The notes beneath the pieces were generated by a model, which saw nothing but the letters and a program-made list of their open reading frames with translations, made no database searches and had not been told where the DNA came from. From Protopterus annectens (lineage: Eukaryota > Chordata > Ceratodontiformes > Protopteridae): a stretch of DNA of 64,000 nt. The stretch is taken from assembly GCF_019279795.1 (NCBI RefSeq), contig NC_056748.1, positions 605,231,136 through 605,295,135 of the forward strand, in the 5' to 3' direction. Each line of letters opens with the position of its first letter. Position 1 is the stretch's first letter. Shown here one piece after another: positions 40,463 through 52,665 of the stretch. Position numbers and translations under genes: made by a program.

Positions 40463-40824
40463 GCTTTCTGACAGATGATTTGGTCAGTCAAGAAGACAGT
40501 GGCAATCAAAAGAAGTATCTAGGAGTTTGTCGACTTACAGAACCTGGAAGAAGACATCGTAGACTTGACATCATAGTGGTGCCCTTCAATGAGTTTGCCT
40601 GTGCCCTAATGTACTTCACTGGCTCAGCCCACTTTAATCGTTCTATGCGTGCATTTGCAAAAACAAAGAGGATGAGTTTGTCAGAACACTCCCTGAATAA
40701 GAACGTCATAAGGAAAAGAAGCATTAAGATCAATCCAGGGGTGCCAATTCCCACCTCTTCTGAAAAGGATATTTTTGAACAGCTAGGTCTACCATACAGG
40801 GAGCCACATGAAAGAGACTGGTAA
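40463..40824 (+). CDS. POLL: DNA polymerase lambda, last coding exon
   Basis: The exon encodes [20 protein letters not shown] through [10 protein letters not shown] and a TAA-type end at 40824 (119 full codons after the split Gly). [12 protein letters not shown] contains the third catalytic aspartate of the family-X palm domain. [13 protein letters not shown] and the C-terminal [15 protein letters not shown] are diagnostic of polymerase lambda rather than beta (which has YFTGSDIFNKNMR). The enzyme fills gaps in base-excision repair and non-homologous end joining in the nucleus. The frame is open and conserved, so this is a working host exon and the only one seen. The rest of the gene must lie upstream, outside the window or unrecognised. 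Confidence 0.95.
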
Positions 40825-41640
40825 TTACATCTTTGTGCAGCTTGGGCAGAATGTGGCTTTCTACTTCAAACACAGTGAACATCACACTTTGATTATGCAG
40901 TTTTACAGTTTTTGTACTCTAAAAGGAAATTTATTTTGGCTTTAGAGATATTTATTTATTTAAAGAGTTCCACCCAGAATATTTAATATGCAGTTGCTGC
41001 AGTGATGGCTGCACCTTTAACTGAAATGGAAGTGCTTGCTGCTGAACAGGTAGTCTATTTAATCTGAGGTCTGTTTTAAATTATTAATGTTTTTATCACT
41101 TTTATGTCTATGAAGTGGAAACAGATGTATTGCACCTTTCATACAGTTTGAATTTTAGTTAAGTACTTTTATATGTTGCAATTCGCAAATGAAGGCATTA
41201 ATTATGTATATCTCATTGCAGTTAGATAAATTTGATGTGCTTTTAATGCTGATGCTGTTATTAGTGTCTCCATGTATAAAGCTGGCTTTAAAACATGTTG
41301 CATTGTTCAGTACTTGTGCACTCAATTAGCTTATCACGCATACAGTTTTATAGGTAGCATTGTATTTTTCTTGTCTGACAGGTTACTTTTACATATAATT
41401 TTCCTACACTTGTTTTTGAGATTGTTTTTTAGAATTCACCTTTGAACCCATTACCATGATAGATGTCTTCTTCCTCCATCTTTGTGGTGTCTGGATGTGA
41501 TTGTTACCTATATCAACTTAAAGCATCTATTTAAATGAATATTAAGCAGATAAAGTAGTACGAAAGATGAGGTTAGCAGTAGTAACCAAAATGTATTTAT
41601 TCCTGTCCTGCAACTATTTTGTGAGTGTCATTTCTAAGAA
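40825..41640 (+). other. POLL: probable POLL 3' untranslated region
   Basis: Directly follows the stop codon, AT-rich, with no recognised repeat. No canonical AATAAA was found here; the nearest clear one downstream is at 42546-42551, beyond the microsatellites. The transcript end is therefore unknown. Confidence 0.45.
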
Positions 41641-41646
41641 GATAAC

Positions 41647-41647
<1 letters not shown>

Positions 41648-41681
<34 letters not shown>

Positions 41682-41708
41682 ATACGCGTGCGCACACACA
41701 CACACGCG

Positions 41709-41784
<76 letters not shown>

Positions 41785-41815
41785 GATATATGTGTGTGTG
41801 TGTGTGTGTGTGTGT
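41648..41815. repeat. compound TA/TG/CA microsatellite
   Basis: (TA)n, then (TG)n, then CA/CG-type repeats, a long (TA)n and a further (TG)n. All open frames across it are artefacts of dinucleotide repeats. The alternating purine-pyrimidine content could favour Z-DNA or cruciform formation. Confidence 0.95.
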
Positions 41816-41974
41816 ATGTATATCTGTGTATCAGTGGGGTTCTCTGTGTAGTTTATCAAATGTACTTTTGTTTGACAACTGTAAGAGGTGGTACAAGTTA
41901 GTAAACATTGTAATTGTTGAACATTCGGAATTCTAAACGTTCATTTTACCAGAAAAGTAAATGGAGTTTGGATG

Positions 41975-42229
41975 GGTATGGAATTGTCTGTGCACATGTT
42001 TATAGATTAGGGTTTGGGTAAGGATTAGGTAAGTGTATAGCTTTAGTGTCTGTGTGTATGTGCACAAGTGTATGTTGGTAAGGGTTGGGTAAGGGCATAG
42101 ATTTACACTGTGCATGTAAGTGTATGCACAAATGTTTTTGAGCTAGGGAAAGAGTTAGGGAAGGACATAGCATTAGTGTGTGTTTGCATTCCATTGTATG
42201 TGGGCTAGGGTAAATGGATGGAGCTAGTT

Positions 42230-42235
<6 letters not shown>
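41975..42235. repeat. diverged minisatellite, about 70-bp period
   Basis: About four imperfect units, each with a GGGTAAGG- or GGGAAAGAG-type segment, then CATAG, then TTAGTGTGTGT or similar, then GCA. It sits between two dinucleotide repeats. Confidence 0.6.

Positions 42236-42292
<57 letters not shown>
42233..42292. repeat. (TG)n microsatellite
   Basis: An uninterrupted TG dinucleotide repeat of nearly 60 bases. Confidence 0.95.
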
Positions 42293-42299
42293 TGAGCCT

Positions 42300-43440
42300 G
42301 TCTTGTATAGTGTAGGGTTAGGGGCAGAGTTAGAGTAAGCACACCTGCACTGCCTTAGTAATGCGTGTTAACCCTGCCCCTAACCATAACCTTAAGCATC
42401 ATACCTCTCAAGTATACCTCATTATGAGGAACATAGCTCATTTCCAGTCTTAAAAAGCTCATGTTCTTCGAAGTTCCACATTGAAAGAGTCTGTCACACA
42501 TTCAGTGATAAGAATTTTTTTTAACTGGTATTCATGGTAAATAGAAATAAATCACATTCATTCATTAGAAGATCTTTTTATAAGTAAAACCAGTATATTT
42601 TAAGCATCCTGTGAACTTTCTGGTTGAAATTGTTGGTAAGCCATTAGTATATGTTCCACATTTTGCCCATTTGTTCCACATTATGAAGGCTAGTGTTTTT
42701 CATTTTGGTGATGGAAGGTTGAGAGCTATGCTATAACCATACACCTTACTTTAAAAACACTTTCCATAATACTGCACTGCTCATACCAATTAGAGGCTAG
42801 TGTCATGGTGGGGTGTAGTGTAAAGAGTGCAAAAGGAAATCTGTTTCCTTTTGTGACATTTTGCAGGTTTGATTTTTCCCTTTTTTGCTTCTATAGGGCT
42901 CCTGCGTCTTATTTAAAGACCCCTTCAACCCAAGCCAAATGTTCTTTCTATATTATCTTCATACAGTATATATACTGATTTGGTAAAGGGGGGTAAGTCC
43001 TTCTAATGACTTCCAACTGGTAAGCAAAAGAACTAAATGGATGGAGGGTAGTGACAGTTACAGCAAGGAAATTTCATGTATTTTATAGAATTAAGTTAAA
43101 TTAATTAGCCCTCATGAGCTTTAAAGATGTGTGTGTGTGATACCAGATGAAGGATATTTTTTGCATTATGAATCTGCTGATAACATATGCAACTATGTAC
43201 TTAGGAAATTAACCTTTTAAAATAAAAAAAAGAGATTCTACCAGATATTTTAACACTGCAGATACTCGTCAGATCTTGCTGCATTAGCCTAAACTGTATG
43301 AGTTATATCCTGCACAGGATATGCCAGCTGTCCATCTTTCCTAAAGTTCAAAGGAACATTCCATGCATCCAGACCATTGATAGCTCGAGCTTACAGAAGA
43401 AAATTAATAGTCTGTGTGCGCCAAGCCCTTCAGAACTTTT
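42300..43440. other. no gene recognised
   Basis: AT-rich sequence with AATAAA at 42546-42551. Nothing else supported. Confidence 0.35.
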
Positions 43441-43445
43441 GAAGA

Positions 43446-43680
43446 CTGTTGCGTCTTTCGGCTTATCCCGGTTAGGGGTCGCCACAGCGGAACTCTGGTC
43501 CACTAATGTTTGGTAGTGGATTTTTATGTGCTGAGTTACCAGCCCTGGCACACAACCTTCAATGAAGGCACGCTCATTCATGCATGCCTCCACACAGAAG
43601 ACGCTCTAGCTGAGAATCGAATGGGACAACGTCTTGCTGTGAGGTGACAACGCTACCGCAACACCACTACCACGGGTAGA
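43446..43680 (-). mobile_element. vertebrate tRNA-derived SINE, copy 2
   Basis: The plus strand begins TCTTTCGGCTTATCCCGGTT and AGGGGTCGCCACAGCGG, like the copy at 7258. On the minus strand the other end reads GGTAGTGGTGTTGCGGTAGC, TCACCTCACAGCAAGACG and CCATTCGATTCTCAGC, a tRNA-like A/B box region. Transcription by RNA polymerase III would therefore run on the minus strand. The two copies differ in the middle. Confidence 0.7.
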
Positions 43681-43859
43681 CTAATGGTTAGATAATGTGG
43701 TTCCACTCCTGAGCAGATAAGTTCCCTTCAAGTTAAAACCTTCCACATTTGTTGATTTGTATCAAGCAGTGGTACTTTAGAAAAATGTGTTTGAGTTTTA
43801 GGGACTACGGCAAGTATACTGACATCATTAAATGTGTTTCAGGTTTTTTTCTGTTTAAT

Positions 43860-44345
43860 CAAAGAACAGCTTAACAGATACTCTGCTCTTCCTTCCTACA
43901 GACACAAGGAAAAGAAAATTAGCAGTCAGCCTTTGCCTGTTTAAGCAGGCTGTTGCCTTGACTCAGCCACAGATGGATGGCCCTGAAGTGGCTTTTGAGT
44001 TCCTCAGACCACTTATCTCATTCCTTGGTTTCTTCTGGTGTAGTCCCTTTGCCTTCATGGGTGGGGTGTTAAACACATCCTCTGTGGCTGCTGAAGTGTC
44101 GGTCTCGAAAGAAAGGCTCTACCTGGACAAACTAAAATGCCTGTTTCCCAGGGAGATGTCTCTGACACTAGTCAGGCTGCTTCTATGGATTTTCCTAGTG
44201 AAAAGAAGCAGAGCATTAAACATGAAGCTGGTCAGTTGTATCTTAAGCAGATTACAATCCATACAGACAAAAGGCTACTTTTACAGCAGTGTGGAATTCG
44301 AATGTCAACTGTTATGGTAAATGTAACTTATACAACTGTGCATTA
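43860..44345. mobile_element. DIRS terminal fragment
   Basis: TTCTTCTGGTGTAGTCCC near 44035 matches TTCCTCTGGTGTAGTCTG near 12235, and the block ends with TCAACTGTTATGGTAAATGT then AACTTATACAACTG, resembling a DIRS right end. Together these suggest the same kind of gag-plus-terminus unit as at 12150-12640. The two frames of about 100-170 codons here show no known motif. Confidence 0.45.
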
Positions 44346-44469
44346 TTCTGATATTCTTATTTTCTGGATTCTTAATTGTCAAGTTATCGTGTTAAAAGCT
44401 TTTGCTTGCATTTTTGAGAATATGAGGAACATAACTGCCACTTTTTCATATTCTGTTATTGCTTCTGTT

Positions 44470-45350
44470 TCTCAAGTAACCAAATATTCTTTGAAGTGTC
44501 CTTGTTTCTCAGATGATGCCTCCTTTAGAACAGCAACCAAAGGGTCTCTCTTTGCATGGTTGTATTCTCAAAGTTTGACTGAAGATGCATACACTGGAAT
44601 TTTTAATTCTCCCCATGACTGTAGAATTTATAGGATCATAGGAGATTAATAGGGTACCGTAATGGCTCTAGAGCTTTTTTAAGCCTAGCCATTCATGCCA
44701 GTTTTCCTTATCAATGCCCATGGGCTAGAATGGCTTTTGTATGTGCCAATTTAGTTGGACCATCTGCTGCTGAGGTCCTGAAAATGTGAGGAGAAGGAAG
44801 AACTGATGCAAGGAGTGACTCGGATTTTCAGCCTTCCTTCTCCAAGTTTGTTAGAGGTTTCATCTTTAATTCAGGATCCTTTTACTAGCAAGGAGGCTCA
44901 AAAAGAAGGGGGCAGACTCAGAAACATGGGCAATTCGGTAAGATGGAATGACTAATTTCAAAATTCTGTGCTGCCACGTTGGCAACCCTTCCCCAAAAAT
45001 CTGATTCTCCATTTCTCCTCTTTGGAAAGAAATAAACTCAAACAAATAGGTTCTTCTGAAAGTTGCCCTAAAAGTGTGCAGATGACAGTGCGATTCCCTA
45101 CCGTTTTTCAGTGGATTTGTTCCTATCCATCAGATCTGACTTCTTTGTTCCCCTGTCATTCAGCATCTGCTGGCCCAAGGGGTAGTGGAACTTGTTCCTT
45201 TTTGTCTTGCAAGAAAAGGGTTTTATTCAAGAAAGTTTCTGTTATGAAAGAAAGTAAGAAGCTTCATGGAGATCATTTCTAGATCTTTGCTTTCTCAACT
45301 AGTTTGTGAAATTTCAAAATGCTTCACCTACATATTGTGTTACTGCTCAT
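44470..45350 (+). pseudogene. DIRS gag and RT relic
   Basis: Near 44490-44760 a decayed gag C-terminus can be followed (TKYSLKCPCFSDDASFRTAT then ASFPYQCPWARMAF). 45165-45290 reads HQHLLAQGVVELVPFCLARK and GFYSRKFLL in a frame different from the annotated open frames; this is the RT entry region (AIQPVPPDQ..., GFYSRFFLVPKK). Frameshifts throughout. Confidence 0.55.
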
Positions 45351-45779
45351 ACCCACTTTTAGCTTTTTAGTAAGTAGATTTAACATGCTTATCATTACAT
45401 GCTAATGTCCACATATTTTAGACATTTTATTTAAGTTTTTATATGTCTGGATTGCACTTTCATTTCCTTGGAATACCTTTTGGATTATCTACTGTTCCAA
45501 GGTTGTTTACAACGTGTCTGTCTCCAAAGATAGCCTTTTGCAGTATGCAAAGTATTCTCATTTTCTTGTTTAAAGACTCTCTCATTTTTGCAGTCTTTTT
45601 AAAAATGTCATGAATCTCTGTTTGGTAAGACATCTCCTTCTCAGACTAGGTTTCCAGAAGAAAATGTAAACATCTTGTTTTAAATCAATCCCACATAAAT
45701 GTATTCCTGGAGTGCCTTCTGAATACATCCCTTCAAAGAGCTTTCCTCCCACAGGAAGGAATTAATTTATATGTCAATC

Positions 45780-46480
45780 TATTCCCAAGTTTTACCATGC
45801 AGTCAAGGACTTTAGCAAGGGAATATCTCAGTATATTAGCATTTATAACATCTGTGATGCTTATGATTCCTCTAGCCAGGCTCTACTTGAGAAAGATTCA
45901 ATGTTACCTTAAATCTTTATTATCCCAGCATCAGCACTTCCTGACTTTCTCAAATTCCAGTTTTGAGATTTGTGAAAAGGGCACTTCTTTAATGAAGAGT
46001 CCAATTTTAACTAAATCCATGCCTCCCATTCTTCATTCCAGCTTCACTGTAGTCTGTAACAACATATGCCCCAGACTTTGCTTGGGGTCTTTGGGGTAAA
46101 GTGCAGGGTCTTTGGAATAAAAATGATAGAGCAAAATGCATGAACCTCAAGGAGATATTGGCAGTATAAATGCATGCAACTGCAGATCTGCAGTCCCCAG
46201 GATCTTTTCAAGAGATCACAAACACCACCACAAAAATGTGGTACATAAGCAGAAAAGAGGGTTCCAGACCATACCCTTGATGTAGATCTGCAGTGGTAGC
46301 CTGGGATTCAGCACTTCAATACAGTTTCACTCTGCAGGTTTCTTGCATTCTGTCAGAGTAAAACTTTGTGGTAGACAAGCTGAGCAGGACCAGGACAGAT
46401 CCCCACAAATGGAAATTTCATCCTGGAGTCTTCCAGAAATTAAACCAACTGTGGGAATACCTCTAATAGTTCTGTTTGCC
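45780..46480 (+). pseudogene. DIRS RT connection and RNase H relic
   Basis: The open frame at 45797-46099 gives LAREYLSILAFITSVMLMIP and LARLYLRKIQCYLKSLLSQH, matching the region between RT and RNase H. 46140-46260 holds LKEILAV and EITNTTTKMWYISRKEGSR (RNase H TDNTTVMWYINKQGxT with D changed to N). 46360-46430 holds VVDKLSRTRTDPHKW. The D-to-N change alone would abolish activity. Confidence 0.65.
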
Positions 46481-46789
46481 TCTTAGAACAGACAGCTAAA
46501 GAAATTCTGCTCCAAGCTTTCTTGTAAACAGGTTTGGAAGGCAGATGCCTTCTCATTTTCATGGATGTGAATATATCTTTATTCTTTTCCACCCTTTCCA
46601 CTGATACTAAGGATTCTTCTTAAGATCCAGAAGGATTGTCCAAATATTGTGGTGGTGACTCCCTTTTTGCCCAGACAGCTGCGGTTTTCCCCTTCTATTC
46701 AGTCTGTCCATGGGCGATTACCACAGGCTTTCCCATAGACTGGATTTCCTTACACAAAACGGGGGAGGTTTAATACACTCAAACCTGAA

Positions 46790-46960
46790 AACTCTTCAAC
46801 TCGCTGCTTGGATGATAGCATTTTGATACCTTTTAGGCACTGTTTTTCTGAGGACATGCAGCAGATACTAAAGGAGGTGAAAAAAATTCTACTAGAACAT
46901 CATACATGTGGAAGTTGAATAGATTTTCTAGTTGGTGTCAGCCCAAGAACCAGGATCCTC
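46790..46960 (+). pseudogene. DIRS recombinase N-terminal relic
   Basis: LAAWMIAF followed by GTVFLRTCSRY and a decayed RKFYSxxSYMWKLNRFSSWC. The same start (TTTTAGGCAC, TTTTTCTGAGGACATGCAGC) recurs at 54665-54710 and, more decayed, at 11240-11310 and 13945-13990. The catalytic half is missing. Confidence 0.55.
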
Positions 46961-47485
46961 TTCTGTCCCAGCTACTTCTGGTTCTTGATTGCTTGTGTGA
47001 GTTAGTCATTTGGCCTTTCTTATTCCTCTATCAAGATTCATTTGTCTGCCATTTCTTCTTGTTGGTAGTCTGATCCTCCATTTCTAAAAAAATATATATC
47101 GGGTACTTCCTTATTACAGTGGGCCCAGAAGACCGACATCCTACACAGAATTAGTTTCCTACCTTACTCCTTCTCAGTGCTGCCTAGGATAGTGTCCCTG
47201 CTGCTATTAACCTAGCAAATCGCAGAATGAATGAAAGACAGGAAAAGGAAATAATAATGTTAAACATAAAATATATAATTAACTGACACTGTTTTATCTG
47301 ATGAGAGGCTGAGGTGTATTAAACCAGTACCAGACTCTTTCAGTTGTAACTCACCCAATTATATAAACTAAGCAAGTGAAACCAAACCTGTTTGGCACAC
47401 AAGAAGAACATGTAAGCTAGGATTCACACTATTTGTTTCTCAGCCACAAATTTATGAGGAAATGTAAAAATGCGGCAAATCGCTG
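46960..47485. other. no gene recognised
   Basis: Non-coding sequence between a DIRS relic and DIRS-D; nothing supported. Confidence 0.35.
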
Positions 47486-47823
47486 TAACAGTACATGTCC
47501 TTCTATTCTCATGTTGTAGTATTCATAACAGTAGGGAGGTCCAGTATACCAAAGTCTTTGTTTCAGGAGGGTACGTGTGACGTCCCTTACCAGGGCCATA
47601 AACCGATGTTGGGTATAAAAGTGACATCTGCACGTACCCTCTTCAGAATTTTTCTGCTGCAGTGAACGTCAGACTCCTGTTTGCCAGTTCTGAAAGCAGG
47701 TTGTGTTTTCTTCAGACGGCCAGTTACGATTCCGTTCAAGACCAGACAACCGCTTCTTCGACCATTACAGATAAGTGCCCTGTTGTTTTTTTTTTCCTTG
47801 CTTTGATTACAGTTTAGACTTAC

Positions 47824-49522
47824 ATGTCAGCTAGAAAGGGGAAGTGTGCTTGTGGGAGACAAATTCCTCACAAGGACATGCACGAGAAGTGCGTATTTTG
47901 CTTAGGCGAGGCCCACGACCATATGTCCTGCCCCATTTGCAAATCTTTCATCCCCAAAACTCTTCGCAATCGCCTAGTGGCATTGAAATTGTACTTAGAA
48001 AATCAAAGGCTACATCATTGAGCACTTGGTATGGAAGGAGGTGTAGGCCCGTCCGCCTAAACACCGAGGAGGAAAGCCAAGAAAATTAGGCCAGAATCCC
48101 AAGCTGCACCTCAGGCATCCAAGTAGGTTCTTGAGGCAATTGAAAGCCCGGAATCCTCTCAGATGGTTTCCAAACCAGGCCTGGGAACCTTAATGGAAGC
48201 CAGAATGTCGGAAACTGTGTGTACATCCGCTGAGGCTAATCAGTCATCAGATCCTGATGGTGGAGGGGAACCATGACTCACTTGGTCGGAAGGCTCTGCT
48301 CTTTCTCTTCCTATTAAACAAACGTCACCCTCAATGCTTTCTCCACCGGCTACTCCTCTGAAGAAAAAACAAAAAACAAAACACCCTGAACCTCAACCAT
48401 TTCTTGGTTGGGATGTGTCCTCACAAAGTCTCTTTAAGGCATTTCAGGCATTGCAGACACAACTACCCCCTACCATCTCACCTCAGCCACCCTTACAGGT
48501 ATCTGAGGGCGACTGCTGCTCTTCTGAGGAATCTATTTCCTATGAAACTCAGATAGACTCCCCGAAGATTTCATTACCCCAGAGGAGGAGGATTCCATTT
48601 CTCCTGAGTCCCCAGGAGAAGAATTTACGTTTGGGGACACTATCTCCCTCATGAGGGAACATTTTCAATGGCAGGGATCAGAAGTTTCTGACTCCAAGAA
48701 AAGGTACTTTGACCTTTTACAAATGAAGCAACTATCTCCATCTGTCGTCCTCCCTTTATTACCTACTTTCCAGGCTGCTTTTTTGGCTGCTTCTCAGTCT
48801 CCTGACTCACAACCACCAGCCTCTAAATGCCCTGACCGTGTCAATAAGGTCCCCCAGGACACCCAGTTCCTCTTTAGAAACCCTCCAGCAGACCCAGTTG
48901 TTATAGCTGTCTCTGATGACAAAACGTCAAGACAATTACCTTCGGCTGCCCTTTACCCAACAGATAGACAGCAAATTCATGGACAGACTAGAGAAAAAAG
49001 TGTATTCCTCCTCTACTCTGGCTGTAAGGGCCCTCAACTTATCAAACACGTATGGCTAGGTATGTCCTAGATACCATCTCCAAAGCCTCTACTCTTCTTT
49101 CAGAGGTGCTGGAATCTCCCACAAAAGCCCAAGTCAACACTCTGCTTTCCACAGCATCCCAAATAACTAGGCACTCCATTAAGTGCAGTTATGATGCTGT
49201 GGAAGCCTCATCTAAATCTGCTGCTTCAGGATTGGTTCTGAGGTGATACTCTTGGGTAAGGCTTCAACCTCTCCCTATGGATGTACAGACAAAATTACTT
49301 GATGCACCCTTGGACAATAAGGCCCTCTTTGGACAGGCTTCTACTGAGCTCCTCAAATCACTTCAAGAAAAGGGAAAGGCACTACAAAATCTTAAACATC
49401 TTCTGGTATCCTTTATTCCCAGATACCACAGGAACTATCCTCAGAAGCTTTCTTTTTTTAGAAGACAATCCTTTCACACAGCTCCACAATCTAAGGGACG
49501 TAGACAACCCAGGAAAAATTAG
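47824..49522 (+). pseudogene. DIRS-D gag
   Basis: It starts MSARKGKCACGRQIPHKDM with the Cys/His module CACG...HEKCVFCLGEAHDHMSCPIC in the first 45 residues. The frame stops at 48021. Later pieces are 48334-48654 (Pro/Gln-rich, SSEESISYETQID), 48651-49070 (VVLPLLPTFQAAFLAA, FLFRNPPADP), 49052-49246 (TRHSIKCSYDAVEASSKSA) and 49277-49522 (LDAPLDNKALFGQA). At least four frameshifts or stops. The domain order equals the other DIRS Gags without their long Ser/Ala/Pro region. Confidence 0.75.
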
Positions 49523-49639
49523 ACTCCCAGGTTTTCCATCAGCTCCTCCGCTACATCCTTTCAGAGTCCGTCTGACCAGTCCAGACTGCCTCCACTGTGA
49601 CTGGACCCAAACACACCCTTATCCCTTCATCTCACCTTC

Positions 49640-51370
49640 TCCCTACCCTCCTGGTGGATAATCACAACAGAACAGTGGGTCCTCTCCATCATTCAGAGAG
49701 GATATTTCATGACTTGGTGGATGCTTCTACCTTTCCAAGGTATTCCCCAACCACAAAAAAAAAAAAACAACTCCACCTATTTCCAACTATCATTCAACAA
49801 CTCCTAACTCAGGGCACCATAGAACAGGTACCCACCCTACAAAGGAACATAGGCTTTTACTCCAGGATGTTTCTTTACCAAGAAAAGACAGCCCTTGGAG
49901 GCCAATCCTAGACTTATCTTTCCTAAACCTCTTCCTCAAAGTTCTCAGCTTCAAAATGATTACCTTACCCCTTCTCTTACCACTCATACCCCCGGAAGCA
50001 TACATGGAAGCCCTGGATCTGAAGGATGCCTATCAGCACATTCTTAGCCATCCAGATTACATGAAATACCTCCGCTTTGCTATAGGCTCTTGCCTTTTGG
50101 TCTCTCCACTGCCCCTCAAGTGTTTACAAAGTGCCTAGCCCCCTTCATTGCTCACTGCAGGACTCAGGATATACAGATATACCCATACCTAGATGACCTG
50201 CTCATCCTTCACCAAGACTACCAAGTTCTACTTCACCTACAACAGGTGACTTCCACCCTGACTCAACTAGGGTGTACTCTAAACCAAACAAATCTCATCT
50301 GACCCCCTCTCAGGACTTAGCTTTCTTGGGGTGCAGGATCAGAACAGACAGTATGAAAGCCTTTATCCCAGACCAAAAGATCAAAGACCTTTGTCTGTAC
50401 TTCATACAGATCCTTGCCCACTCCTTGACAGCTCAGGAATTCCTGAGAATGTTAGGCCACATGGCATCCCTGATACCCATGTTGCCTCTGGCAAGACTCC
50501 ACATGCACACAATCCAGTGGGTTTTAAAAAAAAACCTCTGGAGTGAACACTCCCAACCCATGGACTTACCCCTTCCCCTACTTCTGTGCCTAAAAAAGGA
50601 AATCCAATGGTGGGTGTCACCACTTCATCTCAACCTAGGAACCCGCCTACAGGTTCCAGCCCCCCCCCCCCAACAGGTCTCCACAGATGTGTCAGACCTG
50701 GGGTGGGGTGCAGTGCTCCTAACAAGCCAGAAACAATTCTCAGTGCAAGGCAGATGGTCCACTCTAAGACAAAAGGACCATATCAACATCCAGGAAATGA
50801 GGGCTTTACTATAAGCTGTTCTAAATTTCAAATCTACTATCCTGCCAGGAACCCTAAAAGTTATCACAGACAAACATGACTGTCCTGTGTTACATCAACA
50901 AGCAAGGGGGGGGGGGACAAGGTCCTACCCCCTATGCAGCCTGGCCATCCAGATTTGGAACTTAGCATCTTCTCTCTGGGTCCACCTGGTAGCAGTTTAT
51001 ATCCCCTCAGCAAAGAGTGTTATGGCAGACAAACTCAGCTGAACCTCGGCCCCCTCTCACGAATGGATGCTTCAGAGAGAGGTTTTCCTGGACCTGATAC
51101 ACAGGTGGGGTATTCCACAAGCAGATCTCTTTGCCTCCCCCCAGAATAAACAGATGCCCAGCTTCTGCACAAGTGATCCACATCCACAAGCTTGGAAAGT
51201 GGACGCATTCTCCTTTTCTTAGGAGGGAATGTACCTTTATGCCTTCCCTCCTTTCACACTAATTCAGAAAGTCCTTCTGAAAATTCAGGAGGACAAACCC
51301 AAAATCCTGCTGGTGACCCCGTTTTGGCCAAGACAGCTTTGGATCCCCTCCTCCATTTACTAGCCAAGAG
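49640..51370 (+). pseudogene. DIRS-D RT, RNase H and methyltransferase-like region
   Basis: RT pieces: LLLQDVSLPRKDSPWRPILD near 49855-49915, YMEALDLKDAYQHILSHPDY near 50005, MPFGLSTAPQVFTKCLAPF at 50090 and IYPYLDDLLILHQDY near 50190 (both aspartates kept). 50272-50814 gives LGHMASLIPMLPLARLHMHT and RNase H STDVSDLGWGAVLL and INIQEMRALL. An 11-base G-run near 50906 displaces INKQGGTRSYP. WGIPQADLFASPQNKQ (about 51105-51150) and ILLVTPFWPRQLW (about 51305-51345) mark the methyltransferase-like part. Many frameshifts. Confidence 0.75.
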
Positions 51371-51489
51371 CAATCACCACAGGTTACCCCACCAACTAGA
51401 CCTGCTCACAAAGGATAGGAGATCCCTACTCCACGCACAGGTGAACAACCTGAAACTGACCTTGTTGATGATAGGGTTCTAATCCCCTA

Positions 51490-52565
51490 CAGACACCTTT
51501 ATTCAGAGGACATACTCAATGTTCTGCAGGAGGCCAGAAAACCTAGTACCAGGAGAAACTGTGTATCAAAGTGGCGCACATTCTCCAAGTGGTGTCAAAA
51601 GAAAAAGCAGGACCCCTTAATTACTCCTGTACCAATGGTCCTATCCTATTTGTGTGAGTTACTCCACTCAGGACTAACTTACTCTTCAGTCAAAGTCTAC
51701 TTATCTGCCATCCCTGCTTGTTTGCCCATATCACCTCCTCTCGCTTCCAGACTGGAAGTCAAGCTCTTTCTGAAAGGAGTTCTTCATATCAGACCTCCCA
51801 GGAGACCTATTCCCCCTCCTTGGGGCCTCAATTCCGTATTAGAAAAACTAACGTTACCGCCATTTAAGCCAGCTCACTCAGTTTCCCTGAAACTATGCAT
51901 GCTGAAAACAGTTCTGCTAGTGGCCCTTACCTCTGCCAGGAGGGTTTCAGAGATACAAGCCCTATTGGTTACACCTCCTTATCTTGTTTTCCACAAGGAC
52001 AGAGTTGCAGGACCAACCCTACCTTCATGCCCAAGGTAGTTAATGAACTTTCATTAAATCAAACCATTAACCTACCATTTTTTTTTACCCTCATCCAAAA
52101 CATTCCACAGAGAGGACTCTGCAGTCCTTGGATGTACACAGGCAAGTCAGCTACTGCTTAGACAAAACCAAATGTGTTAGAAAATCTGACCAGTTATTCA
52201 TCTCCTTCCACCCCAGAGCACTAGGGAAGGCAGTCTCCAAACAAACCATTTCCTCATGGATCTCTAAATCCATTACCATGTGCTACTCCCATCATGGAAA
52301 ATCCTTGCAGGGGCATGTTAAACCTCACTCTACCAGGGCAGCTGCCTCCTCTACTGCCTTTTTCAAAGGCATTGACTTCACCTCCATTTTAGAAGCAGCA
52401 CTTAGACCTTGGTCCACACCTTCACCAAATGCTACAAGCTGGACATGGCCTCCAGAGCAAGAACAGGTTTTGCCAGGTCAGTTCTCCAAGGCCTTGTTGA
52501 CCACAGAAACCACTCCTCCTCCCAGGTTCATACCTAAAGCTCTGGTACTCTCTCTACTGTTATGA
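51490..52565 (+). pseudogene. DIRS-D tyrosine recombinase
   Basis: 51510-51600 holds EARKPSTRRNCVSKWRTFSK in a shifted frame. 51635-52039 holds VKLFLKGVLHIRPPRRPIPP and TSARRVSEIQALLVTPPYLV (catalytic Arg). Frameshift near 52000. 52128-52565 holds DVHRQVSYCLDKTKCVRKSD and PHSTRAAASSTAFF (His-x-x-Arg). A further frameshift near 52400 displaces FTKCYKLDMASRARTGF, where His before KCY is changed but the candidate Tyr remains. Confidence 0.75.
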
Positions 52566-52665
52566 ATACTGCAACATGAGAATATATGGACATAGAATAG
52601 TTGTGTAAGAACTTACCATAACCTTAGATGTCCTTCTCTTCCATGTTGCAGTATTCACTCCCACC
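52563..52665 (+). repeat. DIRS-D internal complementary region
   Basis: GAATACTGCAACATGAGAAT complements the left end; GTTGTGTAAGAACTTACCAT, AACCTTAGATGTCCTTCTCT and CCATGTTGCAGTATTCA complement the right end at 52945-53012. Confidence 0.85.

Noticed and set aside
41567..41901. Open frames of Thr-His and Tyr-Ile repeats
   Set aside because: They are translations of (TA)n, (TG)n and (CA)n microsatellites on both strands.
41990..42110. TTAGGG-like units as interstitial telomere repeat
   Set aside because: The GGGTAAGG and GATTAGGG pieces are spaced about 70 bp apart in a diverged minisatellite and do not form a hexamer array.
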